From Agrobacterium fabrum str. C58 (lineage in GTDB: Bacteria; Pseudomonadota; Alphaproteobacteria; Rhizobiales; Rhizobiaceae): 64,000 bases of DNA. How positions within the stretch are numbered: the stretch's first letter is position 1; every line of letters starts with the position of its first letter. The translations under genes and the position numbers were made by a program. Location of the stretch: positions 246,001 through 310,000 of the forward strand of contig NC_003062.2 of the NCBI RefSeq assembly GCF_000092025.1. The letters run 5' to 3'. Positions 29,073 through 37,634 of the stretch are shown one piece after another. The notes under the pieces are model-generated. The model was not told where the DNA came from, made no database searches, and was given only the letters and a program-made list of their open reading frames with translations.

Positions 29073-30650
29073 TTACTCCCACTCGATCGTGCCGGGCGGC
29101 TTGCTCGTCACGTCGTAGACCACACGGTTAATGCCGCGCACTTCGTTGATGATGCGGGTTGCCGCACGACCGAGGAAGTTCATGTCGTAGGGATAGAAAT
29201 CCGCCGTCATGCCATCCACTGACGTCACGGCGCGCAGCGCGCAGACGAAGTCGTAGGTGCGGTAGTCGCCCATCACGCCCACGGTCTGCACCGGCAGCAG
29301 CACGGCAAAGGCCTGCCAGATGGTATCGTAGAGACCGGCCTTGCGGATTTCGTCGAGATAGATCGCATCCGCCTTGCGCAGGATATCGAGCTTCTCACGA
29401 GTGATCGCGCCCGGGCAGCGGATCGCGAGACCTGGACCGGGGAAGGGATGACGACCGATGAAGCTTTCCGGCAGGCCGAGTTCGCGGCCAAGTGCGCGCA
29501 CTTCATCCTTGAAGAGTTCACGCAGCGGCTCGACGAGCTGCATGTTCATGCGCTCGGGAAGGCCACCGACATTGTGGTGACTCTTGATGGTGACCGAAGG
29601 GCCACCGGAGAAGGATACACTTTCGATGACGTCAGGGTAAAGCGTGCCCTGAGCGAGGAACTTGGGCGCACCCTTGCCATCGGCGGCAATCTTGGCCGCC
29701 TCAGCTTCGAACACCTCGATGAACAGGCGGCCGATGGTCTTGCGCTTCACTTCCGGATCGGAAACGCCAGACAATTCGCCGAGGAACAGATCGGCGGCGT
29801 CGACGTGAACAAGCGGAATATTGTAGTGATCGCGGAACATGCCGACGACCTGCTCGCTTTCGCCAAGCCGCATCAGGCCGTGGTCGACATAAACGCAGGT
29901 CAGCTGATCACCGATCGCCTCATGAATGAGAATGGCTGCAACCGAGGAATCGACGCCGCCGGAAAGTGCGCAGAGCACCCGGCCAGTGCCGACCTGCTCG
30001 CGGATCTTGCGGATCATCTCGGCGCGGTAGGCAGCCATCGTCCAGTCGGATTTGAGGCCGACGATCTTGTGCACGAAATTGGAGAGCAGCTTGCCGCCGT
30101 CAGGCGTATGCACCACCTCCGGGTGGAACATGGTGGTGTAATAGTGACGCTTCTCGTCAGCCGCGATGGCGAAAGGAGCGTTCTCGGAGGTCGCGATGAC
30201 CTCGAAACCTTCCGGCAGCTTTGTTACGCGGTCGCCATGGCTCATCCACACCGGGTAGCTCTTGCCCTGTTCCCAGAAACCTTCGAACAGCGGGCTAGCC
30301 TTCTTGATATCGATATCCGCACGGCCGAATTCCGCCGCGTGGCCACCTTCGACCACACCGCCGAGCTGCGTGCAGAGCGTCTGCTGGCCGTAGCAGATGC
30401 CGAGGATCGGAACCTTGCTGTCGAACACCGCCTGCGGCGCGCGCGGGCTGCCTTCAGCCGTTACGGATGCGGGGCCGCCGGAGAAGATCACGCCCTTGGG
30501 CTGAAGCTTCTCGAAAGCCTCTGCGGCATTCTGGAACGGGTGGATTTCGCAATAGACCCCGGCTTCGCGGATGCGGCGCGCAATCAGCTGCGTCACCTGG
30601 CTGCCGAAATCGATGATGAGAATGCTGTCGGGATGGGCTATCTGGGTCAT
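29073..30650 (-). CDS. guaA: GMP synthase (glutamine-hydrolysing)
   Basis: 525 residues. Class I amidotransferase domain first ([30 protein letters not shown], nucleophile in [10 protein letters not shown], His/Glu in FHPEVVHTP), then the ATP pyrophosphatase domain (P-loop [15 protein letters not shown]) and the dimerisation domain ([12 protein letters not shown], ending PPGTIEWE). It makes GMP from XMP in purine synthesis. It follows the nucleosidase gene on the same strand by 83 nt and may share a transcript with it. Confidence 0.97.
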   Translation of the reverse strand: MTQIAHPDSILIIDFGSQVTQLIARRIREAGVYCEIHPFQNAAEAFEKLQPKGVIFSGGPASVTAEGSPRAPQAVFDSKVPILGICYGQQTLCTQLGGVVEGGHAAEFGRADIDIKKASPLFEGFWEQGKSYPVWMSHGDRVTKLPEGFEVIATSENAPFAIAADEKRHYYTTMFHPEVVHTPDGGKLLSNFVHKIVGLKSDWTMAAYRAEMIRKIREQVGTGRVLCALSGGVDSSVAAILIHEAIGDQLTCVYVDHGLMRLGESEQVVGMFRDHYNIPLVHVDAADLFLGELSGVSDPEVKRKTIGRLFIEVFEAEAAKIAADGKGAPKFLAQGTLYPDVIESVSFSGGPSVTIKSHHNVGGLPERMNMQLVEPLRELFKDEVRALGRELGLPESFIGRHPFPGPGLAIRCPGAITREKLDILRKADAIYLDEIRKAGLYDTIWQAFAVLLPVQTVGVMGDYRTYDFVCALRAVTSVDGMTADFYPYDMNFLGRAATRIINEVRGINRVVYDVTSKPPGTIEWE

Positions 30651-30733
30651 GGCGAGCCTTTAAAGAAAAGCGGGGCTTTAGGCAACCCGGAAGCGGGCGT
30701 CAAAGGGCGGAAATTTGCGAAAATCGCAAGGTT

Positions 30734-31372
30734 TCAAAGGGCAATCACCCCATCCTCGATGGCGCGGCAGAGCCGATCGACGGCATTGGCGAGCTTTTCA
30801 TCGATGATATCAAGATACGCCGTCCAGTCATCCACATGGTTCACATCGGCCTTGCCGTCGGAAATACCGCGCAGGCTGATGAGCGGCACACCGAAGCGCT
30901 GACATGCTCGCAGGACCGCAAAGGTCTCCATTTCCACCATATCGGCATCGATCAACCCATAGGCCTCTCCGGAAACGACGTTGCCGCCGGTGGAAAGCCT
31001 AGCCTCGGCAATATCGGGTATCCGCAAAGGCAGGGCAACTTCGGCGGGCAGATCGAGAAACGGCGTTCGCCCCTTTTCGAAACCGAAGGCGGATGCATCC
31101 ATATCGCGATAGGAAACCGAAACCGCCTGATAGATGCCCGTCTGTTGCAATGTCCGCGAACCCGCGGAGCCAAGCGAAACGACGAGGTCGGGCAAATTGT
31201 CGGCGGCATCGAGACCGGCAAGAATGGCGGTCACCGAAATGGCCGCCTCGACTGGGCCGACGCCGGTCATGAGTGGCGCGATGCGCGCCTGCAGATGGGG
31301 GCCGTATTCAGCGGAGGCCGCCATAACGAAAAGAACGGATTTATCCGCAACATGCGAAAGCCGGTAGCTCAT
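30734..31372 (-). CDS. 5'-methylthioadenosine/S-adenosylhomocysteine nucleosidase-like protein
   Basis: 212 residues of the PNP/MTAN phosphorylase fold: SVLFVMAASAEYGPHLQ at the N-terminus, VVSLGSAGS, the substrate loop ADMVEMETFAVLRAC and LISLRGISDGK. It would split MTA or SAH, recycling the by-products of methylation and polyamine synthesis. It is 4 bp overlapped (ATGA) by the upstream thioesterase gene, so it is translationally coupled. Confidence 0.88.
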   Translation of the reverse strand: MSYRLSHVADKSVLFVMAASAEYGPHLQARIAPLMTGVGPVEAAISVTAILAGLDAADNLPDLVVSLGSAGSRTLQQTGIYQAVSVSYRDMDASAFGFEKGRTPFLDLPAEVALPLRIPDIAEARLSTGGNVVSGEAYGLIDADMVEMETFAVLRACQRFGVPLISLRGISDGKADVNHVDDWTAYLDIIDEKLANAVDRLCRAIEDGVIAL

Positions 31373-31818
31373 CCGGTAATATCCTCGCGCCCCTTCACCA
31401 CCATCATCGTGCCCGTCATCGAGGCGATCAGCTTCGCCGGTCCATCGGACAGGGCATAGGCACGACCATCCGCCACGATCAGATTGTTGCCGGGCTTGAT
31501 GATCTCGCCGCGAAACAGAAACCGCTCACCACGTCCCGGCGACATGAGGTTGACCTTGAATTCGATGGTCAGTAGCGAGGCTTCCGGTTCGATGATCGTA
31601 TAGGCCGCGTAAGTGCAGGCGGTGTCGAGGCCAGCGGCGATGACGCCCGCATGCAATATGCCATGCTGCTGTGTCAGCTTTTCATGGAAGGGCAGTTCTA
31701 TTTCCACCAGCCGGTGTTCGATGCGGCTTATCTCGGCATTGATGGCCTGCACCACGCCCTGCCGCGCGAAGCTTGTTTCTATCCGCTGGCGAAAATCGCC
31801 GGGATCCGTAATCTCCAT
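31369..31818 (-). CDS. PaaI-type thioesterase (hotdog fold)
   Basis: 149 residues. The hotdog helix and motif are seen in EKLTQQHGILHAGVIAAGLDTACTYAAYTI, where HAGVI holds the active-site loop, followed by LLTIEFKVNLMSPGRGERFLFRGEIIKPG. Members hydrolyse acyl-CoAs, often aromatic ones. The stop overlaps the start of the nucleosidase gene. Confidence 0.88.
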   Translation of the reverse strand: MEITDPGDFRQRIETSFARQGVVQAINAEISRIEHRLVEIELPFHEKLTQQHGILHAGVIAAGLDTACTYAAYTIIEPEASLLTIEFKVNLMSPGRGERFLFRGEIIKPGNNLIVADGRAYALSDGPAKLIASMTGTMMVVKGREDITG

Positions 31819-31896
31819 GGCCTACCTGCCTGCCTTCTGCCCCGTCGCAGACTGACATGGCGCGTGGCGTCGGGCAAGGCAAGGGCGTAAGGCGAA

Positions 31897-32349
31897 TTAG
31901 TTCAGCATGCCGATACTTGCGTTGAGCACCGTGGCAAAGGCGACCCATAGGGCATAGGGTGCGAAAAGCCACATGGATATGCGGTCGCGACGGTAGGTCA
32001 GTGCCATGAAGGCGATGATGCAGATCAGCATGGGGATGATGATGACGAGCGCGCCGGCCGGGCTCTGCATGCCGAAAAAGATCGGCGACCACAGGAAATT
32101 CAGCACCATCTGCGTGAACCAGAGGCGCATGCGCGTCCCCATCGGTTTCCGTATCCACGTCCGTGCGCCGGCGATGCCGATCAGCACGTAAAGCGCAGTC
32201 CAGACCGGCCCGAAAATCCAGTTGGGGGGATTGAAGAATGGTTTCTGCAGCGATTGATACCATTCGCCCGGCACATTGTTGACGCCGATCAACGCCCCGA
32301 TGGCAACAACAACAACCACAAAAATAATATACACGGCAAGGTTCTTCAT
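31897..32349 (-). CDS. tspO: TspO/MBR-family membrane protein
   Basis: 150 residues, five membrane helices. TspO signatures: WYQSLQKPFFNPPNWIFGPVWTALYVLIGIAGARTW and MVLNFLWSPIFFGMQSPAGALVIII. TspO binds porphyrins and sterols and in related bacteria tunes photosynthesis or stress genes with oxygen. The presence of haem-related genes elsewhere in the window is suggestive but not proof. GAGG precedes the ATG. Confidence 0.93.
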   Translation of the reverse strand: MKNLAVYIIFVVVVVAIGALIGVNNVPGEWYQSLQKPFFNPPNWIFGPVWTALYVLIGIAGARTWIRKPMGTRMRLWFTQMVLNFLWSPIFFGMQSPAGALVIIIPMLICIIAFMALTYRRDRISMWLFAPYALWVAFATVLNASIGMLN

Positions 32350-32399
32350 GACGCCTCAAATGCGCTGGCCATGCTTTTGTTCCCTGCCTTTTCAGTATT

Positions 32400-33494
32400 T
32401 TAGCCGGACAGGCGTACGATATGCTGGTCCCAGGCCACGTCGCTGCGAATAGCCTCGAAAAATCCGTCATAAGAGGAAACCGCAATGCCGCCTGCAGCCG
32501 TCGCAACGCCCGCCGCCTCCCGCACGGTGACCTCGGAGACCACACTGCCCGTCTTTGCATCGAGCGTCACGGCGGCGTTGCCGCTCGGCGAGGTCAGACC
32601 CACCAGCCCTTCGCGCCGGTTGACGGCGATGGCCCCGACATAATTGGCAAGCCGCACCGTCGTTTCCTCCGGCAGATCGACAAAGGCTACATCCTCACCC
32701 TTCGAGAAATGGCCGACAAGCGGCGGAAGATTGTTGCGCGGTCCTTCATATTGGCAGGCGAACCAGATGCGGCCGTTATCGCCGAGATCGACGTGGCGGG
32801 TGGAAAGCTGCCGCAGCTGCTCCGGCATTACATGTTTCTGGATCAGCTGGCCGGTGGCGGCGTCCAGAAGCACGAGTGACGGTTCCATGCTGTCGATATT
32901 GAGCTTTGTTCGGCCGAAATCCGGGTGGGTCTCGATGCCGCCATTGGCGATCACGATCAGCCGTCCGTCATCGCTGACCGTCATGTCATGGGTGCCGACA
33001 CCATGCGCGTCATATTCACCGATGCGGGCAAAGCCGTTGCGGGCGTCGTAAAGGCCGATGACGCCGCGGTTACCGTCGAAGTCGTTTTCGCTGGCATAGA
33101 GAATTGCGCCATCGGGTGAAAATTGCCCGTGGCCATAAAAGTGCCGGTTCTCCGGCGCGTGCATCACGACAGGCTCCTGACGTTGCACGGGATCGAAAGC
33201 CATGAAGAAAGTGCCGGGACGGCGCGCGAAGGCCACGGTCCTACCGGTCGCATGGCTCGTCGCCATTCCATGGGCGCGGGCGGGAAGCGCAACGCGGTCG
33301 ATGATTTCGCCGCGCTCGCTTACCGTCGCAATGCCGTAGGATCCATCACGGGCGCGGAAGGCGGAGGCGAAGACGGCGTCTGTGCGTTCCAGCGCATGGA
33401 GCGACCGCGGGGCGAGGGCGGCAAGAAAGGGAATACCCGCCGCCTTGATGAAGCTGCGCCGGTCGATCAGCATCCGCTTGCTGCCGGAGATCAT
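32400..33494 (-). CDS. DUF1513 Tat-exported beta-propeller, last gene of the imelysin cluster
   Basis: 364 residues. A Tat signal (IDRRSFIKAAGIPFLAALAP) precedes repeated beta-propeller blades such as GRTVAFARRPGTFFMAFDP, HFYGHGQFSPDGAILYASEND, TVSDDGRLIVIANGGIETHPDFGR and GRIWFACQYEG. DUF1513 proteins accompany imelysins; their biochemical role is not known. Start ATG 33494 follows GGAGA by 7 nt and lies 3 nt after the stop of the second imelysin, so translation is coupled. It should fold in the cytoplasm before export, as is usual for cofactor-binding Tat substrates. Confidence 0.85.
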   Translation of the reverse strand: MISGSKRMLIDRRSFIKAAGIPFLAALAPRSLHALERTDAVFASAFRARDGSYGIATVSERGEIIDRVALPARAHGMATSHATGRTVAFARRPGTFFMAFDPVQRQEPVVMHAPENRHFYGHGQFSPDGAILYASENDFDGNRGVIGLYDARNGFARIGEYDAHGVGTHDMTVSDDGRLIVIANGGIETHPDFGRTKLNIDSMEPSLVLLDAATGQLIQKHVMPEQLRQLSTRHVDLGDNGRIWFACQYEGPRNNLPPLVGHFSKGEDVAFVDLPEETTVRLANYVGAIAVNRREGLVGLTSPSGNAAVTLDAKTGSVVSEVTVREAAGVATAAGGIAVSSYDGFFEAIRSDVAWDQHIVRLSG

Positions 33495-33497
33495 CGT

Positions 33498-34619
33498 TTA
33501 GTCTCCGTCAGCAAAGGAAAAGCCGGAGCTGAGGCCGATGGCGCCGCCATATTGGTCGTTGAGGCGGTAGATCAGGTCTTTGCCGTTGAGCAACAGGTAA
33601 TCCACCTTGGCGCGCTGGTCGTCCTTGTCCAGTGCCTTTTCCACATCCGTATCGATCGTTGCGGCAACGCGGATCATCGATTTGGCGATGAAGTCAATGG
33701 AGTTGACGATGGAGCGCTGATCGGGCGGTACGAGTTCGACCATGTCGGCGGTATGCAGGAGAGTCTGCACGGCCTTGATATTGGTGGAGATGCTCTTCCA
33801 GGTCAGGCCGGAGCGCCAGTAGATGGCGGTGCGGGGAAATTTCGCCTTGTCCGGCCCCTTGTAGAAGGTTTCGATCCGCTGGTCGCGGATAGCCTCTGCA
33901 CCGTGCACGAGAATGCCGAGCAGCGCAACCAACGCCTCGCGTTCATCGCGAAAAACGGGGTTGTCCGGTCCCGGCTGTGTCCAGTTTTTCTGCGCACCGT
34001 CAGGTGCGTTCCAGCTATTGGAAAGCTCCGTCGCCACATTGGCGATGTTACCGGCGATGGCGGCGCCGAAACGGCAGCGAAAATCGCCTTTCTTGTCTAG
34101 CAGTTCTTCCGCGCCGGTGCCGTAAAGCACGAACTCCAGCGCGCCAAGCCCCTGTGCCGCGACGCTCTTGCCCTTCAAGCCGTCGGCGGTGGTAACGCTT
34201 TCATCCTTGTCCGAGAGGTAACGCTGCACCTGCTTCAGTCCGAGACCCTTCTTGTCGGGGTAATAGAGCACGCGTTCGAAACGGTTCTTCTCGATGACAG
34301 GGCCGACACGCACGATCTCGATTGTCGACCAGTTCAAGACCGTTTCAATAAAAGCCGCCTGTGCCGCCGCCTCCGTCGTTTTGGAGGGCGCGGCGCAGAA
34401 AGCCTTCATGCTGCCTTCCAGCGTTTCCGCAGATTGCCGGAAGTGGTCATAACCGGGACGGATGAAGCCATTCACCGCTTTTTCCATCACGCCCCGCACC
34501 TGCGCAGGGTCGAGCGGTGGGGGTGGCAACAGTTCCACATCCTGTGCCCTTGCCGGCGGCGTGGTGAGAAGCAGCAGCACGGAGATGACGCCGGAAATTT
34601 TTCGCATGGCAAAGTTCAT
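33498..34619 (-). CDS. Imelysin-family periplasmic protein with altered GxHxxE motif
   Basis: 373 residues. Signal peptide MRKISGVISVLLLLTTPPARA, then an imelysin (peptidase M75-like) helical domain. Where the first imelysin of the cluster has GYHAIEFLLWG, this one reads GLGALEFVLYG, so the histidine of GxHxxE is replaced by Gly and only the Glu stays. It therefore may bind metal differently or act as a structural partner. Its ATG overlaps the upstream stop by one base (TAATG). Imelysins are iron-regulated proteins related to EfeO. Confidence 0.86.
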   Translation of the reverse strand: MNFAMRKISGVISVLLLLTTPPARAQDVELLPPPPLDPAQVRGVMEKAVNGFIRPGYDHFRQSAETLEGSMKAFCAAPSKTTEAAAQAAFIETVLNWSTIEIVRVGPVIEKNRFERVLYYPDKKGLGLKQVQRYLSDKDESVTTADGLKGKSVAAQGLGALEFVLYGTGAEELLDKKGDFRCRFGAAIAGNIANVATELSNSWNAPDGAQKNWTQPGPDNPVFRDEREALVALLGILVHGAEAIRDQRIETFYKGPDKAKFPRTAIYWRSGLTWKSISTNIKAVQTLLHTADMVELVPPDQRSIVNSIDFIAKSMIRVAATIDTDVEKALDKDDQRAKVDYLLLNGKDLIYRLNDQYGGAIGLSSGFSFADGD

Positions 34620-36160
34620 TAGAGAGACTCCAGAAAAGCCAGCAAAGCCTGCCGGTCGGATTTTTGCAAGGCGGCAAAGGCGTTGCGCGCTTTTTGCCCT
34701 TCACCGCCATGCCACAATATGGCTTCCGTAAGGCTGCGCGCCCGCCCGTCATGCAGGTAAAAGCCGTTGCCATTCACTCTTTGCGTCAGACCTATGCCCC
34801 AGAGCGGCTGCGTGCGCCAGTGCCGACCGCTGGCTTCCCCCACCTGCTGGCCATCGGCAAGCTCCTCTCCCATGTCATGCAGGAGGAAGTCCGAATAGGG
34901 CCAGATCAGCTGGAAGGAATGCATCGGATCGCCAGCATCGCGGCGGGTGACGAATTTCGGTGTATGGCAGGCTGTGCAGCCGGATGTATAGAAAAGCTGC
35001 TTGCCCTCAAGAACTGTTCGATCCCCCGCATTGCGCCGCTGTGGCACCGCGAGGTTTTCGGTGTAGAAGGTCACGAGATCGAGAACGGGGTCTGGCGCTT
35101 CCACCGGCCCCAGCCGCGGCTGCACGCCTGTTGGCATGGCCAGACAGTCCTTCTGGGCATCGGTGCAATCGCCATAGGCATTCGGCGCATCCGGTGTAGA
35201 AATGCCGATATCGTGGGAGAAGGCGCTGGCGCTCTGGTCGCGCACGCTTGCATTCTGTGCTTTCCAGCCGAACCGTCCGAGTTTTATCTCGCCGGTGCGA
35301 TGATCCTTGACCCAGGCCGGGCGCCCGGCAATGCCATCGCCATTTTTGTCATCGGGGTCTGCGCCGGCGAGAATATCGGCATCGGCAATGGCCTCGATCA
35401 AGCCCAGGCCGAGCGTCGGCATCGCAATGCGGGCCGAGACTGTTGTGTCCGTACCGAGCGGGCCATATCTCAGGGCCGTAGCGGCATAAGTGGGCTTGCG
35501 CAGCGACACCACTTCGCCATCCGAAAGGCGCACGGGCCTTTCCGTGTAGGTGATGACCGGCCTGCCCTCGGCGGCGAGGCCGGGGATCGCAAGATTCTGC
35601 AACTGCCGGCCATAGGTCTCATCGGGAAAATTCAGCACCTCATGGCGCGCAATCGCGGCCCGTTCCGTCTCGTCCCGGGCCGGTCGCGCCAACCGCAGAA
35701 ACAGGGAAACGGCGTCTTCGCCGGCAAGTGGCGGGCGGCCTCTGCCATCCTTCACATGGCAAGTCTGGCAGGATCGGGCGTTATAAAAAGGGCCGAGCCC
35801 ATCCGAAGCCTGCGTGGAGGAGGGTGAGGAGACCCAGAGCTTCTGGAACAGCGCGTTGCCGAGCTTGAAATCCTGCTTCCGCTCGAAAGGCATGGTGGCG
35901 GAGGGCTGGGAAAATGCGTTGCCACCGGCTGTGCCGGTGCTGGTGGTTGCGCCGCCGGACATGGCCTCGAAGGGATTCGGCTTCGTAAAATCGGTCGTAG
36001 GCGCAGTGACAGCCAGGACGCGGCTTCGGTCTTTCTCCGTCAGGTCGTCACGCAGCGGCGCGGCAAGCGTCACTGAGGCCACAAGGCAGGCTGCCCCGGC
36101 GAAGAAAAACGGCTTGCGGATCGGGGACAGCGACAATTCCATGGGGGTCGGAAGGCACAT
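34619..36160 (-). CDS. Di-haem c-type oxidoreductase (DUF1111 / thiol oxidoreductase-like)
   Basis: 513 residues. It has a signal peptide (FFFAGAACLVASVTLAA) and two c-type haem sites, CQTCH at about 131-135 and CTACH at about 395-399. A DKNGDGIAGR loop near residue 275 looks like a calcium site, as in di-haem peroxidases. It should sit in the periplasm and move electrons, perhaps changing the oxidation state of iron for the imelysins. It overlaps the second imelysin and follows the first by 41 nt. Confidence 0.88.
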   Translation of the reverse strand: MCLPTPMELSLSPIRKPFFFAGAACLVASVTLAAPLRDDLTEKDRSRVLAVTAPTTDFTKPNPFEAMSGGATTSTGTAGGNAFSQPSATMPFERKQDFKLGNALFQKLWVSSPSSTQASDGLGPFYNARSCQTCHVKDGRGRPPLAGEDAVSLFLRLARPARDETERAAIARHEVLNFPDETYGRQLQNLAIPGLAAEGRPVITYTERPVRLSDGEVVSLRKPTYAATALRYGPLGTDTTVSARIAMPTLGLGLIEAIADADILAGADPDDKNGDGIAGRPAWVKDHRTGEIKLGRFGWKAQNASVRDQSASAFSHDIGISTPDAPNAYGDCTDAQKDCLAMPTGVQPRLGPVEAPDPVLDLVTFYTENLAVPQRRNAGDRTVLEGKQLFYTSGCTACHTPKFVTRRDAGDPMHSFQLIWPYSDFLLHDMGEELADGQQVGEASGRHWRTQPLWGIGLTQRVNGNGFYLHDGRARSLTEAILWHGGEGQKARNAFAALQKSDRQALLAFLESL

Positions 36161-36201
36161 TTGGTAGGCGGGCCGCAGTGGATCGCGGCCCGCCTTGCCG
36201 C

Positions 36202-37479
36202 TTATTTGAAGACGGCGTTCGGGTTGTCGAGGCTCGCGGAGCCTTCAAGCTCGATCTTACCAAGATCAAGTGCCGCGATGACACGTTCAACGGTCTTCGT
36301 CTGGTCAATGAGACCGTCGATGGCCGCCTGAACCACGGCGTTGCCTTCCTTGTTGCCTTCGCCGATCATCTGGTCATAAGCTTCAACCGTCTGGGCGCGC
36401 TTTTCCATCGCATGCATGGCATTCAGCGTCTTGTTCAGCTTCGCCGTCATTTCGTCGTTTAGCGCCTTGTCCTTGGCGCCGACGAGTTCTGCCAGCGAGG
36501 CGCCGGTCATCTTCGTGCCGTCGACGCGGGTATAGTCGCCGGTATAGGCCGAAGCGATGCCGATGGCGTCGTTGAGATGGGAGTTATAGGTGTTGTCGGA
36601 GAAGCAATCATGCTCTTCTTCCGGATCGTGCAGCAGCAGGCCGAGCTTCATGCGCTCGCCCGCCAGCTCACCATAGGAGAGTGAGCCCATGCCGGTCAGA
36701 ATGGCGGTGAGGCCCGCTTTCGGATCGGCTTCCACCGTCTTCGTGGCTTCACCCTCCGGCGCCCAGGCGTCTACCATCTCCTGCAAGTCCTTGACCAGCA
36801 GACTCGATGCGGATTTCAGGTAATCGGCGCGGCGGTCGCAATTGCCATTCGTGCATTTTGCCTTGTCATAGTCGGTATAGGGGCGGTTGCCCGCGCCCGG
36901 CCCGGTGCCGTTCAGATCCTGGCCCCAGAGCAGAAATTCGATGGCGTGATAACCGGTCGTCACATTGGCTTCGACATCGCCCGCCTCGTGCAGGCTTTCG
37001 ATCAGTTCCGGGGTGATCTTGGAGGCATCGACCTCTTCGCCGCTGATCTTGATCTTCGGATTGGCGATGATGTTTGCGACGTAAAGTTCGTTCTCGTCGC
37101 TTTCGGTGCCGTAAGAGGCGTCGACATAGTCGATCAGGCCTTCATCCAGCGGCCACGCATTCACCTTGCCTTCCCAAGCATCGACAAGCGGATTGCCGAA
37201 GCGGTAGACTTCCGACTGCTGGTAGGGAACACGTGCCTTGATCCAGGCTTCGCGCGCGGCTTTGAGGGTTTCTTCGCTCGGCGTTGCGATCAGAGCGTCG
37301 ATAGCCTTGTCCAGCGCCTTCGCCGTGGTCAGCGAATCCTCGTATTTGGCATGCGCGACATCGGCATAATGCTTGATGACGGCGGCAGCGTCGGTGGCAG
37401 CCTGTGCGGGAAGCGCGGTGAAGGCCGCCGATGCGGCCAGAAGCACGAAAGACGCGCTGAGAATGGTTTTGCGGATCAT
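36202..37479 (-). CDS. Imelysin-family iron-regulated periplasmic protein (IrpA-like)
   Basis: 425 residues. Signal peptide MIRKTILSASFVLLAASAAF...AQA. The M75/imelysin domain has GYHAIEFLLWGQ (GxHxxE at about 176-181) and the second-half helices EEHDCFSDNTYNSHLNDAIGI. Related proteins (IrpA of cyanobacteria, EfeO) are needed for growth at low iron. AAGGAGAGGG before ATG 37479 is a strong ribosome site; the longer frame to 37545 lacks signal features. It is the first gene of the four-gene cluster, with an iron-box-like palindrome upstream. Confidence 0.9.
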   Translation of the reverse strand: MIRKTILSASFVLLAASAAFTALPAQAATDAAAVIKHYADVAHAKYEDSLTTAKALDKAIDALIATPSEETLKAAREAWIKARVPYQQSEVYRFGNPLVDAWEGKVNAWPLDEGLIDYVDASYGTESDENELYVANIIANPKIKISGEEVDASKITPELIESLHEAGDVEANVTTGYHAIEFLLWGQDLNGTGPGAGNRPYTDYDKAKCTNGNCDRRADYLKSASSLLVKDLQEMVDAWAPEGEATKTVEADPKAGLTAILTGMGSLSYGELAGERMKLGLLLHDPEEEHDCFSDNTYNSHLNDAIGIASAYTGDYTRVDGTKMTGASLAELVGAKDKALNDEMTAKLNKTLNAMHAMEKRAQTVEAYDQMIGEGNKEGNAVVQAAIDGLIDQTKTVERVIAALDLGKIELEGSASLDNPNAVFK

Positions 37480-37559
37480 GATCCCTCTCCTTGGGCAGCC
37501 ATGAAAAGACATCAGGCTGCGGCCAGCGAGTTCTGACCCAATCACAAACTTGTGTCAAA

Positions 37560-37584
37560 CATTCTAGTTTAGAATGCTTTGAAA
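37560..37584. promoter_or_regulatory. Iron-box-like palindrome upstream of the imelysin cluster
   Basis: CATTCTA-GTT-TAGAATG (37560-37576) is a perfect 7-3-7 palindrome. Overlapping it, TTTAGAA-TGC-TTTGAAA (37568-37584) matches the ICE pattern at 12 of 14 arm positions. About 81 bp before the first imelysin start. It could be an Irr, RirA or Fur-family site. Confidence 0.5.
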
Positions 37585-37634
37585 CAAGCCCGCGCGGTAT
37601 TTCCCAAGTAAAATCGCTGCGTGCAAAACCTGCT

